Shown here piece by piece: positions 40,263-51,789 of a stretch of 64,000 nucleotides of DNA. The notes under the pieces are model-generated. The model searched no databases. It had not been told where the DNA came from and worked only from the letters and a program-made list of their open reading frames with translations. The translations under genes were made by a program, and so were the position numbers. Origin of the DNA: Brienomyrus brachyistius (Eukaryota; Chordata; Actinopteri; Osteoglossiformes; Mormyridae); assembly GCF_023856365.1 (NCBI RefSeq), contig NC_064549.1:6713608-6777607 (forward strand), read 5' to 3'. Positions within the stretch are counted from its first letter, which is position 1. Every line of letters starts with the position of its first letter.

Positions 40263-41069
40263 TACATGTTTGCCTTTATTTCCTGAAATCTGTGTTTTTG
40301 CTTTGTCTTTAACTACGCCACATATGATCCTAACTGTGATCGTTATGTTCAGTCCAACCATGGCAGCTCCGGTGATCCTGGGCCCACCCATTTAGCTCTA
40401 TAGTATGATAAAATGATTGTGTCTGACAGGTACTGTATGTGTGTGCATGGTTACATCAATCAGAGGAAAAATGCAGTTGAGAGGCAAACAGATTTTTCTT
40501 TCTCTTTGATCATTTGGCCTTAGTAATGGGTCACTTATGAACTGGTGATAATAAATGTGTATTTCAGACAGCATGATTCTGTTGGCAAGCCACTTGTTAT
40601 CTGGCTGGCCCCCCCGATTTTTTGTTGGTCCATCCATGCTATGATTTCTGACTCTACTATTCGTCTGACCAGAACCATCATAACCACGAAAGGTCTCAGT
40701 ACTAATTAGCATTACATCAGTCCAAAAACATATTTTAAAGTCTCAGTACTAATAAGCAATACATCAATGCTACTTGTTCCCTCTCCCCCTAGCAGGTTTA
40801 AACATCTACAAAGCACATTCTGTTCACAGGACATGAAGGCAGCTATGTTCTTTTTATTGTGACAGCTGATTACTCATAATTTTGTGAAACCTGTAGAGGG
40901 GGTGAGCGCCCTGTTATTTTGATTTATTTTTTCATTTAAAAAATTTTTTTGGTTGGTAATAGCAGTGTAATGGGTTTCTTTTTTTAGTTTTAAGTTTGAA
41001 GGTTTGTTTGCATTGTGTGGGCCCTAGAACCGAACTTCTTCATTGTGGGGTGGAGTCTGTCTGTCATGC

Positions 41070-41835
41070 TCATGGTGTCACAGACTCAGGGCATGGGGCA
41101 GGAAGGAAAAAAGGAGGTAATGATCCACTTGCGGCTCCAGAGAACAACAGGGATTTACAGATACTGAGGATGCTAGGAATACTACAAACAAAATGACCGC
41201 AAGGGGTCCAAACTAAACAGGGGAAGGATACAATTAACAGAACAAAAGATGATCTACGAATGGAAAACCGGTAATATAGGAAACGGGCAGGGAAGCAAAC
41301 ATAGCAAAACCAAATAAGCAACATCTCAGAATCATGAAAACACAGTCAATGATCCCAACAGAGAACAGAGCAGGATCTGGTACTTAAATACAGAGGGTTA
41401 ACAAGGAAACACGGGACAGGTGAGAACGATCAAGAGACTCAGGGAAACAGCACACAGGTGAATTTAATAAACTAAATCATGGAACTCAGAAACTAAGAAA
41501 CAGAATCCAACACTAGGGAAATAACAAAGACTCGTAAAACACAACCAAGGGCAGGAAGCAAAAACCAAAACAGAATGCAAACCAACAAAACTCAGGAACC
41601 AAAACAAACTTATACAAAGGAAACACTAGGGATCAAAATCTACAGCCGGATTTAAACACACAACTGACAGGTTAGTAGTCGTATGCTCGGCCAGTTGCAC
41701 CATGCAGCAATCCAGGGAGCTAGGGAAACACACTCAGGGCTTGGGCACAGGGAGAACAGAATGGCCAGCGACACCTTCTGGCCAAAAGGGGAATAGACAC
41801 GGAAGGCTAGGACAGACGGGTGCAGACCCTGACAC
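41070..41835. repeat. Unnamed interspersed repeat, copy 1
   Basis: A purine-rich stretch of AACAGG/GGAAAC words begins CACAGACTCAGGGC and ends CCAAAAGGGGAATAGACAC then GACCCTGACAC. The same layout recurs at 43.2-43.7 kb. No reading frame is evident. Confidence 0.55.
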
Positions 41836-42264
41836 ATGGTGACGGACCATAGATAGGTGTGTGGATATTCATAAATTCCAGGCCGATGGCGGTCCAGTTC
41901 TCCAGTTTTCTGGTGGACAAGAGGGTTGCTTCTGTGCAAATATGAGTTGTTGGAGGAAATATCTCACTGTTGTTTGTGTGAATGCACCAAGCAGCAGATT
42001 AAAGTACCCAGTCTTCATAAAGAAAGTGAGTGCGGTGCTCTTAGGGCCTGGAAGACTGACAGGACCTGATTGGGAATGATGACCTTGGGGATCTACATCC
42101 AATGGAGGAACTTTTATTGGATTTCTCTGCAAGTCATGGATTATCCATAACAAATATATTTTAAACCCATAGAGTTGTGTACTTGCTTCCAGAACACCAC
42201 TGGCCAATGTTTAATGATTGACTTTGTAGTTTAATTTGCATATTATGCATAATTGCATATTTTT

Positions 42265-42410
42265 AGACTGCCAGAGGAAACCGACATGAACGCAAGGAGA
42301 GCATGTAAAATCCATACTTATGGAGCTGAGAGCAGAAGTTAAATACCTAACCTTGGAAGTATGAGGTTTTATTATAACCACAGAGCCTCTACACTGCCCC
42401 AAAAACACTA
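42265..42410 (-). mobile_element. SINE fragment, minus strand
   Basis: AGAGGAAACCGACATGAAC and GAGAGCATGTAAAATCC correspond to the SINE body near the head. Both ends are indistinct. Confidence 0.4.
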
Positions 42411-43224
42411 TGCATGTACTGAATATAACCACCAAGTACACCTTATAAAAATCCATTTGAACAAGTCAGTCCTGTCTAATTAAATTGTAAATGAAATTAT
42501 ACAGGCACTACTACCTGTATATACACATCTAGATTTTTTTTTTGCTATATACCAAATACTTAAATTTATTTTTCTTACGGAGACATATTTAGATTTAGAC
42601 AGAAAAAAAATGGACATAGTGTTCCGTGCAGTTCATAACCAATACATATATTTAGCTCCTTTGTAAGGGCAGTAGGAGATTTTAATGCTTTCGCACTGCT
42701 GCTGTCTTTGATGACCTTGATGTTTGTCACCTCCAGCAATTGATGGGATCTCCTCCTGACAGTGGAGTGGAGAGCCTTTCAAATCCTTCCTTCATTCAAC
42801 AGTACAGAAGACCTTATCGGGATTGGGATTTAACAGCTTAAAAACTACATTTACCCAGTCCCTTAGTTGGGTGAATTTATTGACAACACATGCCTCCAGG
42901 AGAATCCAGGTAATAGTGCAAATATTTACTGTGTGCCTGCTTCTGTGACCACCGCTATAAATCCAAGCCTGTGAGTAATATATGTGCCTCACATATCTTG
43001 TGCTGATTTGTCACTGCAGCTCTCTATTTTCAGCCTTGCTACGGTGGCCCTGAAGTGCAAAATGCAAAAAGGTAAAAACACAAAATTAGGAAAATACAAA
43101 ACACTGAGAAAACGCAAAAATGTTAGTAAAACACAATTATTTTTTCCTTTCTTGTGAATTGACAATGTTTTTTTTGTGTTTCCTTAAACATCTTGGATTT
43201 TCTTAATGTTTTATAGTTGTTAAG

Positions 43225-43702
43225 GATCCCGGCGGGTTTGGAGCGGGGCCGAGGCATAGTGCAGGTTGGAACAGAAATGGACGACCCACTGGCGGCTCAC
43301 AGGACAAATGGGGACTTATTAAACAAAACAGAAAACACTAAGAACATTACAAAAAAACCAAAAGGACCATGAGGGGTCAAAAACCTAATCAACTCAGGGA
43401 ACTGAACAGGGAAACTAAGAACAAACCAAAGAAACAGGGAAACAGAAACTAACACTGGGAATAACAGACAGGTAGAAGCACAAAGAATTTAACCAAAATC
43501 TACAAAAACAGAGGAGGCAGGATTCGAATATAAGACAGAGGGATCACAGGCAGCCACATGTTCAATGCATTGAGCCATGCGGCTGACAGGGAGCAGGGGA
43601 AGACACAAAAACGGACAACAGGAGAGACGGGATGACCAGCACCGCCTGCTGGCCAAACGGGGAAGGGACACGGAGTGGAACAGGAGCTGACCCTGACAAT
43701 AG
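43225..43702. repeat. Unnamed interspersed repeat, copy 2
   Basis: It starts near GATCCCGGCGGGTTTGG and shares with copy 1 the ACCATGAGGGGTCAAAAAC-type word and the end CCAAACGGGGAAGGGACAC then GACCCTGACA. A similar shorter stretch lies at about 25.14-25.35 kb. Confidence 0.55.
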
Positions 43703-45225
43703 TCTGACTTCATGTGACTTGGATCATAGCTGTTTTGAAAAATTCAGCTCACCTCAAAGACATTAAGGAAACACAGAAACATTTTATAAAATGCAGCACA
43801 TGTATTGTTCATATCAACAAATTACCTCCGTACTGTTTTTGAAGGCCACCCAACCTTGACCAGAATAAGTGATTAGAAGATGAGTATATGGAGGAATTGA
43901 TGGATTATTTTAAGAAATGCACATAAACATCAGAGAACTTGTATAAAAGAGGAATTGATAAAGTAACAGCATCCAAAACATCAAAGAATACAGCAGACAT
44001 AGGGTCTGAAAGGCCCGTCCAGCTCGTCGTCAGGAAAAAACATTAGCAACAGTATTGATTACATGTATACAGCATTCTTGTCCTGTGTATTTGTGTATCA
44101 CCACTAAGTGCAGTTTTAATTTTTTTCAGGATGTGCAGACAATTTTCCACAGACAAAAAAACACTTTCAGAAAATGAAACATTATTCTTATATGTTAATT
44201 TAAAAACTAATATTGCCAAGTAGATATTACTGTGTTATTTCTGTTGTTGTTCACAGTTTTTACATACATTCCTTAAGTTGCTGATTCCATTATCTACACT
44301 GAAAAAAAATCAGCTGTTTATCCAGCACAGGACTGTGGGGAAACAATTCTGAAATGATTATACACATTGTAATTCTGGTCGATATTTTATGAGGAAATTG
44401 TCAGGCATATTACACTTCGAGTAGTCCTAAGATATATTTTTGATCAAAAAATATATATATATTTTTGTTTCATACAGTGATTTTATTTGGAATGGAAATA
44501 CTTAAATCACAATTAGTTGAGACTTAAATTATGCTTTGCAAATATTTTTAGAAACAAAAACACATTCACTGTGTGAATATCCAAAACAGGTTAACACAGT
44601 ACGTTTTGCTGGAGTACAAATAAATAATAACAAAAAAAACAAACAAAAAAATAATTATAAAATTAAAAACCAACCATTAGATGATTGATTGCTAAAAACA
44701 AACATCTCCTCTCCAGAACGCTTTAAAACATTTGTGATTTTTGTGTTAAAGTAGTACACAACGGGAATCAAAGAGATCCTTATGAAATATGTTATCTGGA
44801 AATGGAAAACATGCATATTGAAAATACAAAAAGTTTTGTGCAAGTGTTTGAGGAGGCTTTAGACCCACTGCCCGATAAAGACAAGGGTTACCCTTAGCCA
44901 GTCAGCTCACAGCACATGTACAGATACGATTTTATTAATAAAACACCTGACTCAACATATAACATCATAAACACCTGATATCAAAAAGAGTTCATGACCA
45001 GTGATCCCATTACCCTTCCCATAACCGTTCATCAAAGTACAGAATTACAGTGAGCCTGGAACTTAGGATGTCACCCTGGAGATAATACTAGTTCATTGCA
45101 GAGCACATATTCATTTGTCTATTTCGGTTTGACCAATTTGCCCAACTGCATTTTTTCAACGGTGGGAGGAAACCCACATAACAACTGTGAGAACATGCAA
45201 ACTCTAAGTCACTGTGGTACTCTTC
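43703..45225. other. No gene recognised
   Basis: A-rich intergenic sequence without a recognisable repeat family or frame. Confidence 0.4.
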
Positions 45226-45435
45226 TACAGCACTGTTTCCCAATCTGGTCCTCGGGGACCCCCAGACTGACCACACTTTTGCTCTCTCCGAGCTCCCTGC
45301 GAGACAGTTCACATTTTTGCTCTCTCCCTGCTCCCTGCCAGACATTCCACATTTTTGCTCCCTCCCAGACAGTCCACATTTTTGCTCCCTCCCAGCTCCC
45401 ATTGGTTCCAGGTTGGGAAATACTGTTCCACAGTA
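45226..45435. mobile_element. Small TIR element carrying an internal tandem repeat
   Basis: The left end CACTGTTTCCCAATCTGG and the right end CCAGGTTGGGAAATACTG form an imperfect inverted repeat. The left end continues TCCTCGGGGACCCC, a word found at the tip of a common fish DNA transposon. Between the ends, CACATTTTTGCTC.CTCC recurs about four times at about 30-45 bp spacing. Confidence 0.65.
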
Positions 45436-45574
45436 CCAGAGAGGAATAATTCTTTGGCGTTATAGGAATGCGCACTATAAGGGTGAGGTTATTTGTTTCC
45501 AAGTAATCTACAATATTATAGTTAATATATGATCTTATGAAATTGTATTATGCTTCAAGCTTCTATAACAGTTT

Positions 45575-45905
45575 GCCCAGTACAGAGTGATGGGGAGCCT
45601 GGAGTCTCTCCCAGAATGCACAGGGCATGAAGCAGGGGACAAAGGAATGCTAGGTGAGGAGACAGTCCATCTCAGGGCACACGTCTACTCACACAAACAC
45701 ACGCTGCGCGTAATTTAGAGGTGCCAATTTACCTAAGTGCTTGTCGGCAGGGGGTAATCTGAGTAACCAGACGAAAGCCTCATGAACATTGAGAGAACAT
45801 GCAAACTGCAGACATACATGGCTGGGGCCAGGAGTCAAACACCTAACGCATTAGGTGTGACATCATATTGCTACGCACTCAGACAATGTGGCTCCCTAAT
45901 GCATA
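45575..45905 (-). mobile_element. Old SINE, minus strand
   Basis: GCATGAAGCAGGGGACAAAG, AGAGGTGCCAATTTACCTAA and GAGAACATGCAAACTGCAG follow the reversed SINE order. Confidence 0.65.
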
Positions 45906-46187
45906 TTATTATACAGCTTTTCCTTTGTTTACTCCATATATATTTCATATATTCTATATGTTAAAATTTTCAAATGTTCCTAACAAAAAATATATACTAT
46001 AAATAAATGTAGCAATGTAATTACTATATAATATGTTTCTCAACAGTGAATTTCGTAATTATTTTAAAGGCCCTTCATTACCTTTCATACCTCCAATGCA
46101 TATTAGCAGTTGATTTAAAAATTTTACGTAAGGAAAAAACAAAAAGTAACACATGGAACAATTAACTGACACAAACTTTTAATACTC

Positions 46188-46895
46188 TTTATTAAGGGAT
46201 ACGTGAATCTGGAACTTCGATATGCTGAATAAAGGATTGTGATGGCACAGGCTTGTAATGTAAAAACTTGTGGTTAACAATCAAATTTTTTTGTAAAACG
46301 ACATGTAACATATGACTTCTATATTTATAACACAGACAGATATTTGATATATTCATATATTTTGTAATTAGCTGTTTTTATCTAGACCAGCCAGATACAA
46401 TGCCTATCAATATCTTACAGTCACATCAGAAACAATACCTATCAATATCATATAGTCATATGAGCAAGGCAGGGTCCGCAGATTCACCTTCTCTATGCTG
46501 TTATGAATCTTGCATGTGTATAGACATTTGTAATATACGCTCTTATAAAGACGTTTTGTGATTCTTGTCCTTATATCTCGTGTCTTCTGTGCAAAAGCTT
46601 TAAAATAATTCCAAGAGAAATTGCTGACATTCTGAACATCCACATCCGTGTGTTCTTAGTTCTGTCTCTTAATTATTTTTTTTCCATAAAAAGTTATCTC
46701 CGTTTGCCAGTCCTGGCATCAGATAGAAAGCACAAAAAGTGGAAAAAAAACACATGTCAAAGTGAAACAAATTATGACCAGACTTAGCAGCATCCTCCAT
46801 TAGTACATTTGTCAATAAGGCACAGCTGCAGAATGGATGGGCACAGTTTTCCCCTGGTACCCAGGATGGGGAGTGAGGAAGGCAGGCAAAGGCCT
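46188..46895 (-). other. lrfn1: Probable 3' UTR of lrfn1 with a poly(A) signal
   Basis: The stretch after the LRFN1 stop is AT-rich, without repeats I recognise and without a convincing reading frame. On the minus strand AATAAA occurs at 46193-46188, about 700 nt past the stop. This is a plausible poly(A) signal, but transcript evidence is absent and others lie further on. Confidence 0.35.
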
Positions 46896-47796
46896 TCAAA
46901 CAGTACTCTCCAGCATCCACTCTGTGCTGCTGAAAGTTACCCTGCGGTTGTTTAAGGGTGAAGAGTCTACGTTGATCTGACTGGAGGACATGTGTCTCCT
47001 TGTCCGTGCCCGGGGATAACTGTGGCTCTGAAACAAGGAATAATCCCCATCGAAGGAGAACCGGTGCCTAGTTCGTGCCAGCTCGCTGGGCAACAGGCTG
47101 GCCAGGGCACTTTTCTTGTCCTTTAGCTTGGAGACTTCCTTGTTGCCTGCACTTGGTCCAATGAGACAAAGAGACAAGGTGGAACCCGCTAGACTGCTGT
47201 CCATGTGGTTATTCTCAGCAAGACCTGAGCGTTGGGCATCTAAGCTCATTCTTCGGTTGGCCCTGTCAGGGTCTGCTGGTCCTGGAAGTGGTAACTCCAC
47301 CTCTAAAATTGCAGTGGTGGCCAGTGGCACCTCCTGATTATCAGCATCTACCTTTAACACCAGTGCTTTGCACTCTTTAACCACCTTTGCCACTTGTCCG
47401 GCATGGTAGTCATCTTCAGTATATTGTTTGGAGGTGGAACGTTGCATGTCACCCCGATTACCGTTGGTTTGTGACTGCATACTGCTGACCTTGGATTTGC
47501 CGTCATTCGGGTTGCTGTACGCCTTGTAGCGGATCATGAGGATGATGATGAAGACCAACACAGAAGCAACTATGATACCTCCGATTATAATGATCATGGT
47601 GCCACCCAAAAACTGGCTATGGATGAATTTGCACTGGCTGTTTTCACTGGCAGTGCTAAACTGAACACAGCCCACTACCTGGGTTGCCGTCAGGGAAGTG
47701 ATGCCGTCATCGTAGACTGCCAGCACACACAGATCATACTCCCGGCCAGCTGCAAGGTCATTCACCAGGAAAGTCTTGCTTGTTGAGGGGATCATC
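46896..47796 (-). CDS. lrfn1: LRFN1-like, last coding exon (FN3 end, transmembrane segment, PDZ tail)
   Basis: The acceptor TTTTTTCACTACAG ends at 47797. One G completes the Arg codon, giving [10 protein letters not shown]. The exon finishes the FN3 domain ([15 protein letters not shown]), encodes the transmembrane segment [20 protein letters not shown] (about residues 523-547) and a long cytoplasmic tail. The tail keeps SQTNG shortly after the membrane, the LRFN1 block [14 protein letters not shown], and ends EWMLESTV, a class I PDZ ligand known in this family to bind PSD-95 type scaffolds. The stop is at 46898-46896. The two exons give 757 residues; I remember human LRFN1 as about 770, so the protein looks full length. 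The motifs are seen directly; PDZ binding is family knowledge. Confidence 0.95.
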
Positions 47797-48399
47797 CTGT
47801 AGTGAAAAAAAGCAACAGTGGACAATTAAAAGAGAAGGGTCAATACTTCATTTCATTCAGTCAGTATTCAATAAAAAATTCTGTTGCGTTTCTAACGCTT
47901 TTGTCTATCTTTTATTTAAAATCAAGTGCAAGAGCAAAGAAAGAGAAATAATGCACGTCCAGCCATTAGTATGTAATCTGCCTCTTTGCGGCTGGTAAGT
48001 GATGGTAAGCAAAGGTTAGTGAAAATCTTAACTTTTGTGCAAAGCAAGAAAACGTATTGGTGCCTGGGGAAATGTCCTACTGTAAATAAAATATTTGCAA
48101 GTTCATACTCCTCGAACAGAAAAGTAGGACTTTACTTGAAGAAAAACTAAATCAATAAGCAAGTGCGGATTTTACAGTTTAGTATTTATCCTCTTTATGG
48201 AACAAAATATAAGTGCAGCATCGAAATTAATGGCATCACATATTCAAAAGGACAGGGAAAAGGACACAGCAAAACAGGGTACAGTAAGGGTTAGGGTAAG
48301 GTTCTGGAGCTATTGGAGGAAAGAGATAATAATAAATAAAATAATAATAAACACCTACTGAATACCTTTATAGGCACAACAAAATAGTGAGCTATCTAC

Positions 48400-48845
48400 A
48401 TTGGGTGATGTGCAAGGAACTCAGCCATGAAGTGCTGGAGCGCCGGCTTGACCACGGCCCACATGCAGTCACAGGCATCGGTGCCTCGATCACAGTTACG
48501 TGGGACATGGCCATTAACGCCCACAGAGCCGTATTAGGGAAACCGGCCTGACATAGTGGTCGACGACAAGCAGGCGGAAACATGCCTCCTAATCGACGTC
48601 GCAATGCCAGACGACACTAATCTTCTAACAAAGGAAACAGAGAAGATGAGCAAATACAGAGTTCTGGCAATAGAAGTAAATTGAATGTGGGCCACAAAAA
48701 AACAAAAAATAGTGCCAGTTGTCATTAGAACACTGGGAACCCTAAGTAAGGGAACCAGTGACCGGGAGCTTCTCCCCAGGAAGCCTTGTGCGAAGGAGCC
48801 ACAAAAGATTCTGCTTTTAGGAACTGCGCACATTCGGAGAAGATT
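48400..48845 (+). mobile_element. C-terminal fragment of a LINE polyprotein
   Basis: From about 48550 the frame reads VVDDKQAETCLLIDVAMPDD, then KETEKMSKYRVLAIEV, a TGA, and VPVVIRTLGTLSKG. This is the C-terminal block I recall from fish non-LTR polyproteins (DVAIP.D.N, EK..KY, VPVVIGALG). A single in-frame stop breaks about 280 nt of otherwise open reading. Confidence 0.6.
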
Positions 48846-48984
48846 TTTAATGTAAAGTAATACTTAGATCTCTGGTTGAGACCCATTTACTTTGTATAGA
48901 CCGGCTTGAGGGCTGTAAAATCAAAGTATAGAGATATAATGGGAAGCTAGGTCATGGCTCACACTCACAGACTGCGGACAATTT

Positions 48985-49350
48985 ACATTTTGGCCATTTC
49001 ATTAGGTACAGCAGTTAGTAGCGGGCAGAACCCACTTATCCTTCAAAATTCCTTTAAGGGTAGACAAACTGAGCATTCAGATAAGCCTTCCTGCACACCA
49101 GTACTGAGTTATTTCTTTAATTTGTGACCTTCCTGTTAATTATATCACGTCTGGCCACTCTCCACTGACCACTCCCATAAACAAGGTGTTTCTGCCCACA
49201 GACCTGGCACCGAATTGATGTTTTTGTTTACTGCATGATTTCCTGTAAACTCTAGATACTGGCGCGCGTGAAAAAATCCAGGAAGGTAGCCGCATCGGAG
49301 ATGTGAGAGCCAACACATCCGCCAGCAGCAATCACACCATGTACTAGAAA
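48985..49350 (-). mobile_element. Second copy of the same Tc1-like element, shorter
   Basis: GCCATTTCATTAGGTACA marks one end. The stretch at 49150-49330 aligns by eye with 51520-51670 (AAGG..TTTC.GCCCACAGACCT, then CTGTAAACT.TAG). Both copies lie in the same orientation in the lrfn1 intron, about 2 kb apart. Confidence 0.55.
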
Positions 49351-49535
49351 TTACCAAAGGGAAGCCTTTACCCCGATTAAGAAAAATGTTCCCAACTGGC
49401 GTCTGTACCTTACCAGGGGTATAGATGCCAGTTTCCTCAGTGTGAGAGGAAACAGGGAAAATATGCACAGAGCAGAGACGCAGACTCAAGCCCCCAAACC
49501 TGGAGGTGTGAGGAAATGGCTAAACACTCAGTCAC

Positions 49536-49650
49536 CATTAGTACAGTGCCATTAACACAATACCATTAATACCATGGTATACTAATACCATTAATACAGT
49601 ACCATTGACACAGTACCATTAATACATTACTATTAATACCAATCTTGAAT
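49536..49650. repeat. Imperfect minisatellite of about 14-15 bp
   Basis: Units like AGTACCATTAATAC recur about eight times with changes (ATTAGTAC, ACTAATACC, ATTGACAC). Confidence 0.8.
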
Positions 49651-49720
49651 ACAATACACCTTTGTTTCGGTAGTGCTAGGGATTGGTATGTCATGAACAT
49701 TTACAGATTGTTTGCTTTTA

Positions 49721-50030
49721 CACACGCTCCTCTACTTGTGACTGAGATACGTTCCGAACGACCGTTCGTAACTTGAAATGTCCGTAAGTCGTTATTCAAC
49801 ATCATTTTAAGGGTATACGCAAGTACAAAGAACTAGGATGCTGGGAGTACGCACGTTACGCTGCTGCACAGCGGGGGTAGCAGCCAGAAGTCGTACTACT
49901 CGGAGTTGGCGCACAGAAAAAAAAAATTAATGTTGCGGTCAGGAAATGGGAGCCCAATGAACACAATTTGGACTTACAGTCCTCTTCGTTCATATGTTTG
50001 AAAGTTCGTAAGTAGAGGAGCGTCTGTAGT
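49721..50030. mobile_element. Long-TIR MITE
   Basis: ACGCTCCTCTACTTGTGA at the left is mirrored by GTAAGTAGAGGAGCGT at the right. The inside includes words such as CCGTAAGTCG/GTTCGTAAC, again in both orientations. It lies in the lrfn1 intron. Confidence 0.7.
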
Positions 50031-50769
50031 TACATATTAACCCCATATTTCTCTTACACATTTTGCCCTAGTGAGATTTTGGATAACAATGAAAAATGAC
50101 CTGGTTGTTTTTATTATTGTAAATTTGATGTAAGATTTCATCAGCATGAAAGTCACATCAAAATATACCAAACAGAAGCTAAACTTACTGTAAAAATGGC
50201 TTTGTTGAGGAAAACAACTAAGAAGTATGTTATGGAAGACTTTGATGGCTGTGCATAACTTCATGAAGAAGACATTCGTGTCTAGTGAAAGCATTAATGA
50301 GGAAAAAATTATAAATATTTGAGGGTGATAAATTTTGTTTCTTGTTTGTATGACTATCTTGGATGAAGGGTCAAATTGGGCATCACAGAAAAGTGACTTT
50401 AATTTCAAAGAGAAAAGGAAACAACGTGCTTCTCCCGCCTATTCTCTATCAAAAAATGAATATCTATAAATGTTTATTTAAAAAGATTCAATTATTGACC
50501 CTATTAATTAGAAGAATACACTGCAACGTATGTTTGGCGTTTGTCTAATAGCATCAATTGTGTTGGAGTCATGTGGGGAAAATTAACACTTAAACGAGCA
50601 AATATTTTATGGCCTTTATTACTATTTTCTTTCAAAAGTTAGGGTTAGAGTTAGATACACCTGAACATTTAAGAGAGTCAATATCAGAAAGTCTCAAGCA
50701 CCTCTCATATGGGGCTGACCGGTGAAGCACATCCAATCCAATGCCATGTTCATGGCCCCACTTTGAAAT

Positions 50770-51015
50770 ATCATAATACGACACTTTTTTTATTGATCCC
50801 TGTGGGAAAATTCTCTTTACGCCCCCCCCCCCACTTGCCCTCTGTAGGTGAGCGCAAGCTGGCCGCGAAAGGCAGTCACCTGTTGTGTCACCCAGGGAGC
50901 TGGGGGGGGTTAAGGGTCTTGCTCAAGGAGCTACAGACGTGGGGAGGCCGGACTCAATCTGGTGACCTTTCGATCACAGGCACAGAGGCTTAGCCCACTG
51001 AAGCACAAGCAGCCC
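50770..51015 (+). repeat. Dispersed fish repeat
   Basis: It starts TTTATTGATCCCTGTGGG and continues TAGGTGAGCGCAAGCTGG and CACCCAGGGAGCTGGGG, which I recall as a common interspersed repeat in fish. Its class is not clear to me. Confidence 0.45.
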
Positions 51016-51019
51016 TGAT

Positions 51020-51753
51020 ATATGTGCTGAAGAAGCCATTACAAAATGGGTAAAGTTTGTCAATATTGCGATTCACAGGTTCAGCAACAATACTCATATA
51101 GGCTGTGGCATTTAAGTGATGCTCGGATAGTACTGGGGGCCCAAAGTGTGCCAAGACAGCATTCCCCACATAATTACACCACCACCATCAGTTTCAACTG
51201 TTGAAACAATGCAGGTTGGGCCCATGGATTCATGGCGTTTACAGTGAATTCTGACTCTCTCTGCATGTTGTAACACGCCAGGCGACATTTTTCCCAATCT
51301 TCAGATGTCCAGTAGTGAGCCTGTACCCACCGAGGCTCCAGTTACCTGCTCTTAGCTGACAGGAGAGGAACCTGATGTAATCTTCTACTGTTGTGGCCCA
51401 TCTACCTCGGCTTCAGTGTGTGATGCTTCCTCGGATGCTTCTCTGCTCACCACCATTGCAAATGGTTGGTTTTTGAGTTTACCGCAGCCTTCCTGTCAGC
51501 TCGAATCAGTTTGACCATTCTCTTCTGATCTCCCTCGTCAACAAGGCATTTCCGCCCACAGACCTCCTCTCCCTAGATGATTTTTTTTTTGTTTTTCACA
51601 CCATTCTCTGTAAACTTTAGTGACTGCTGTGCAAAATCCCAGAAAATCCTTGGAGATCAGCAGTTTCTGAAATACTTAATCTCAAAATTGTTCTATCCAG
51701 AGAGCATTTTACTGGTACAAGCAGGGTTACAGGTGTTTCTAATAAATTGGATG

Positions 51754-51765
<12 letters not shown>
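51020..51765 (-). mobile_element. Decayed Tc1/mariner-like element
   Basis: The minus strand reads as a broken copy of a common fish Tc1-like repeat. AATAAATTGG near 51750 is its terminal 'AATAAAGTGG' word, and the translated blocks SLGGYRLTTGHLKIGKN and WRVTTCRES correspond to a transposase region. Stops and indels are frequent. Confidence 0.6.

Positions 51766-51788
<23 letters not shown>
51757..51788. repeat. (GT)n microsatellite
   Basis: About 15 GT units next to the end of the Tc1-like element. Confidence 0.97.
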
Positions 51789-51789
<1 letters not shown>

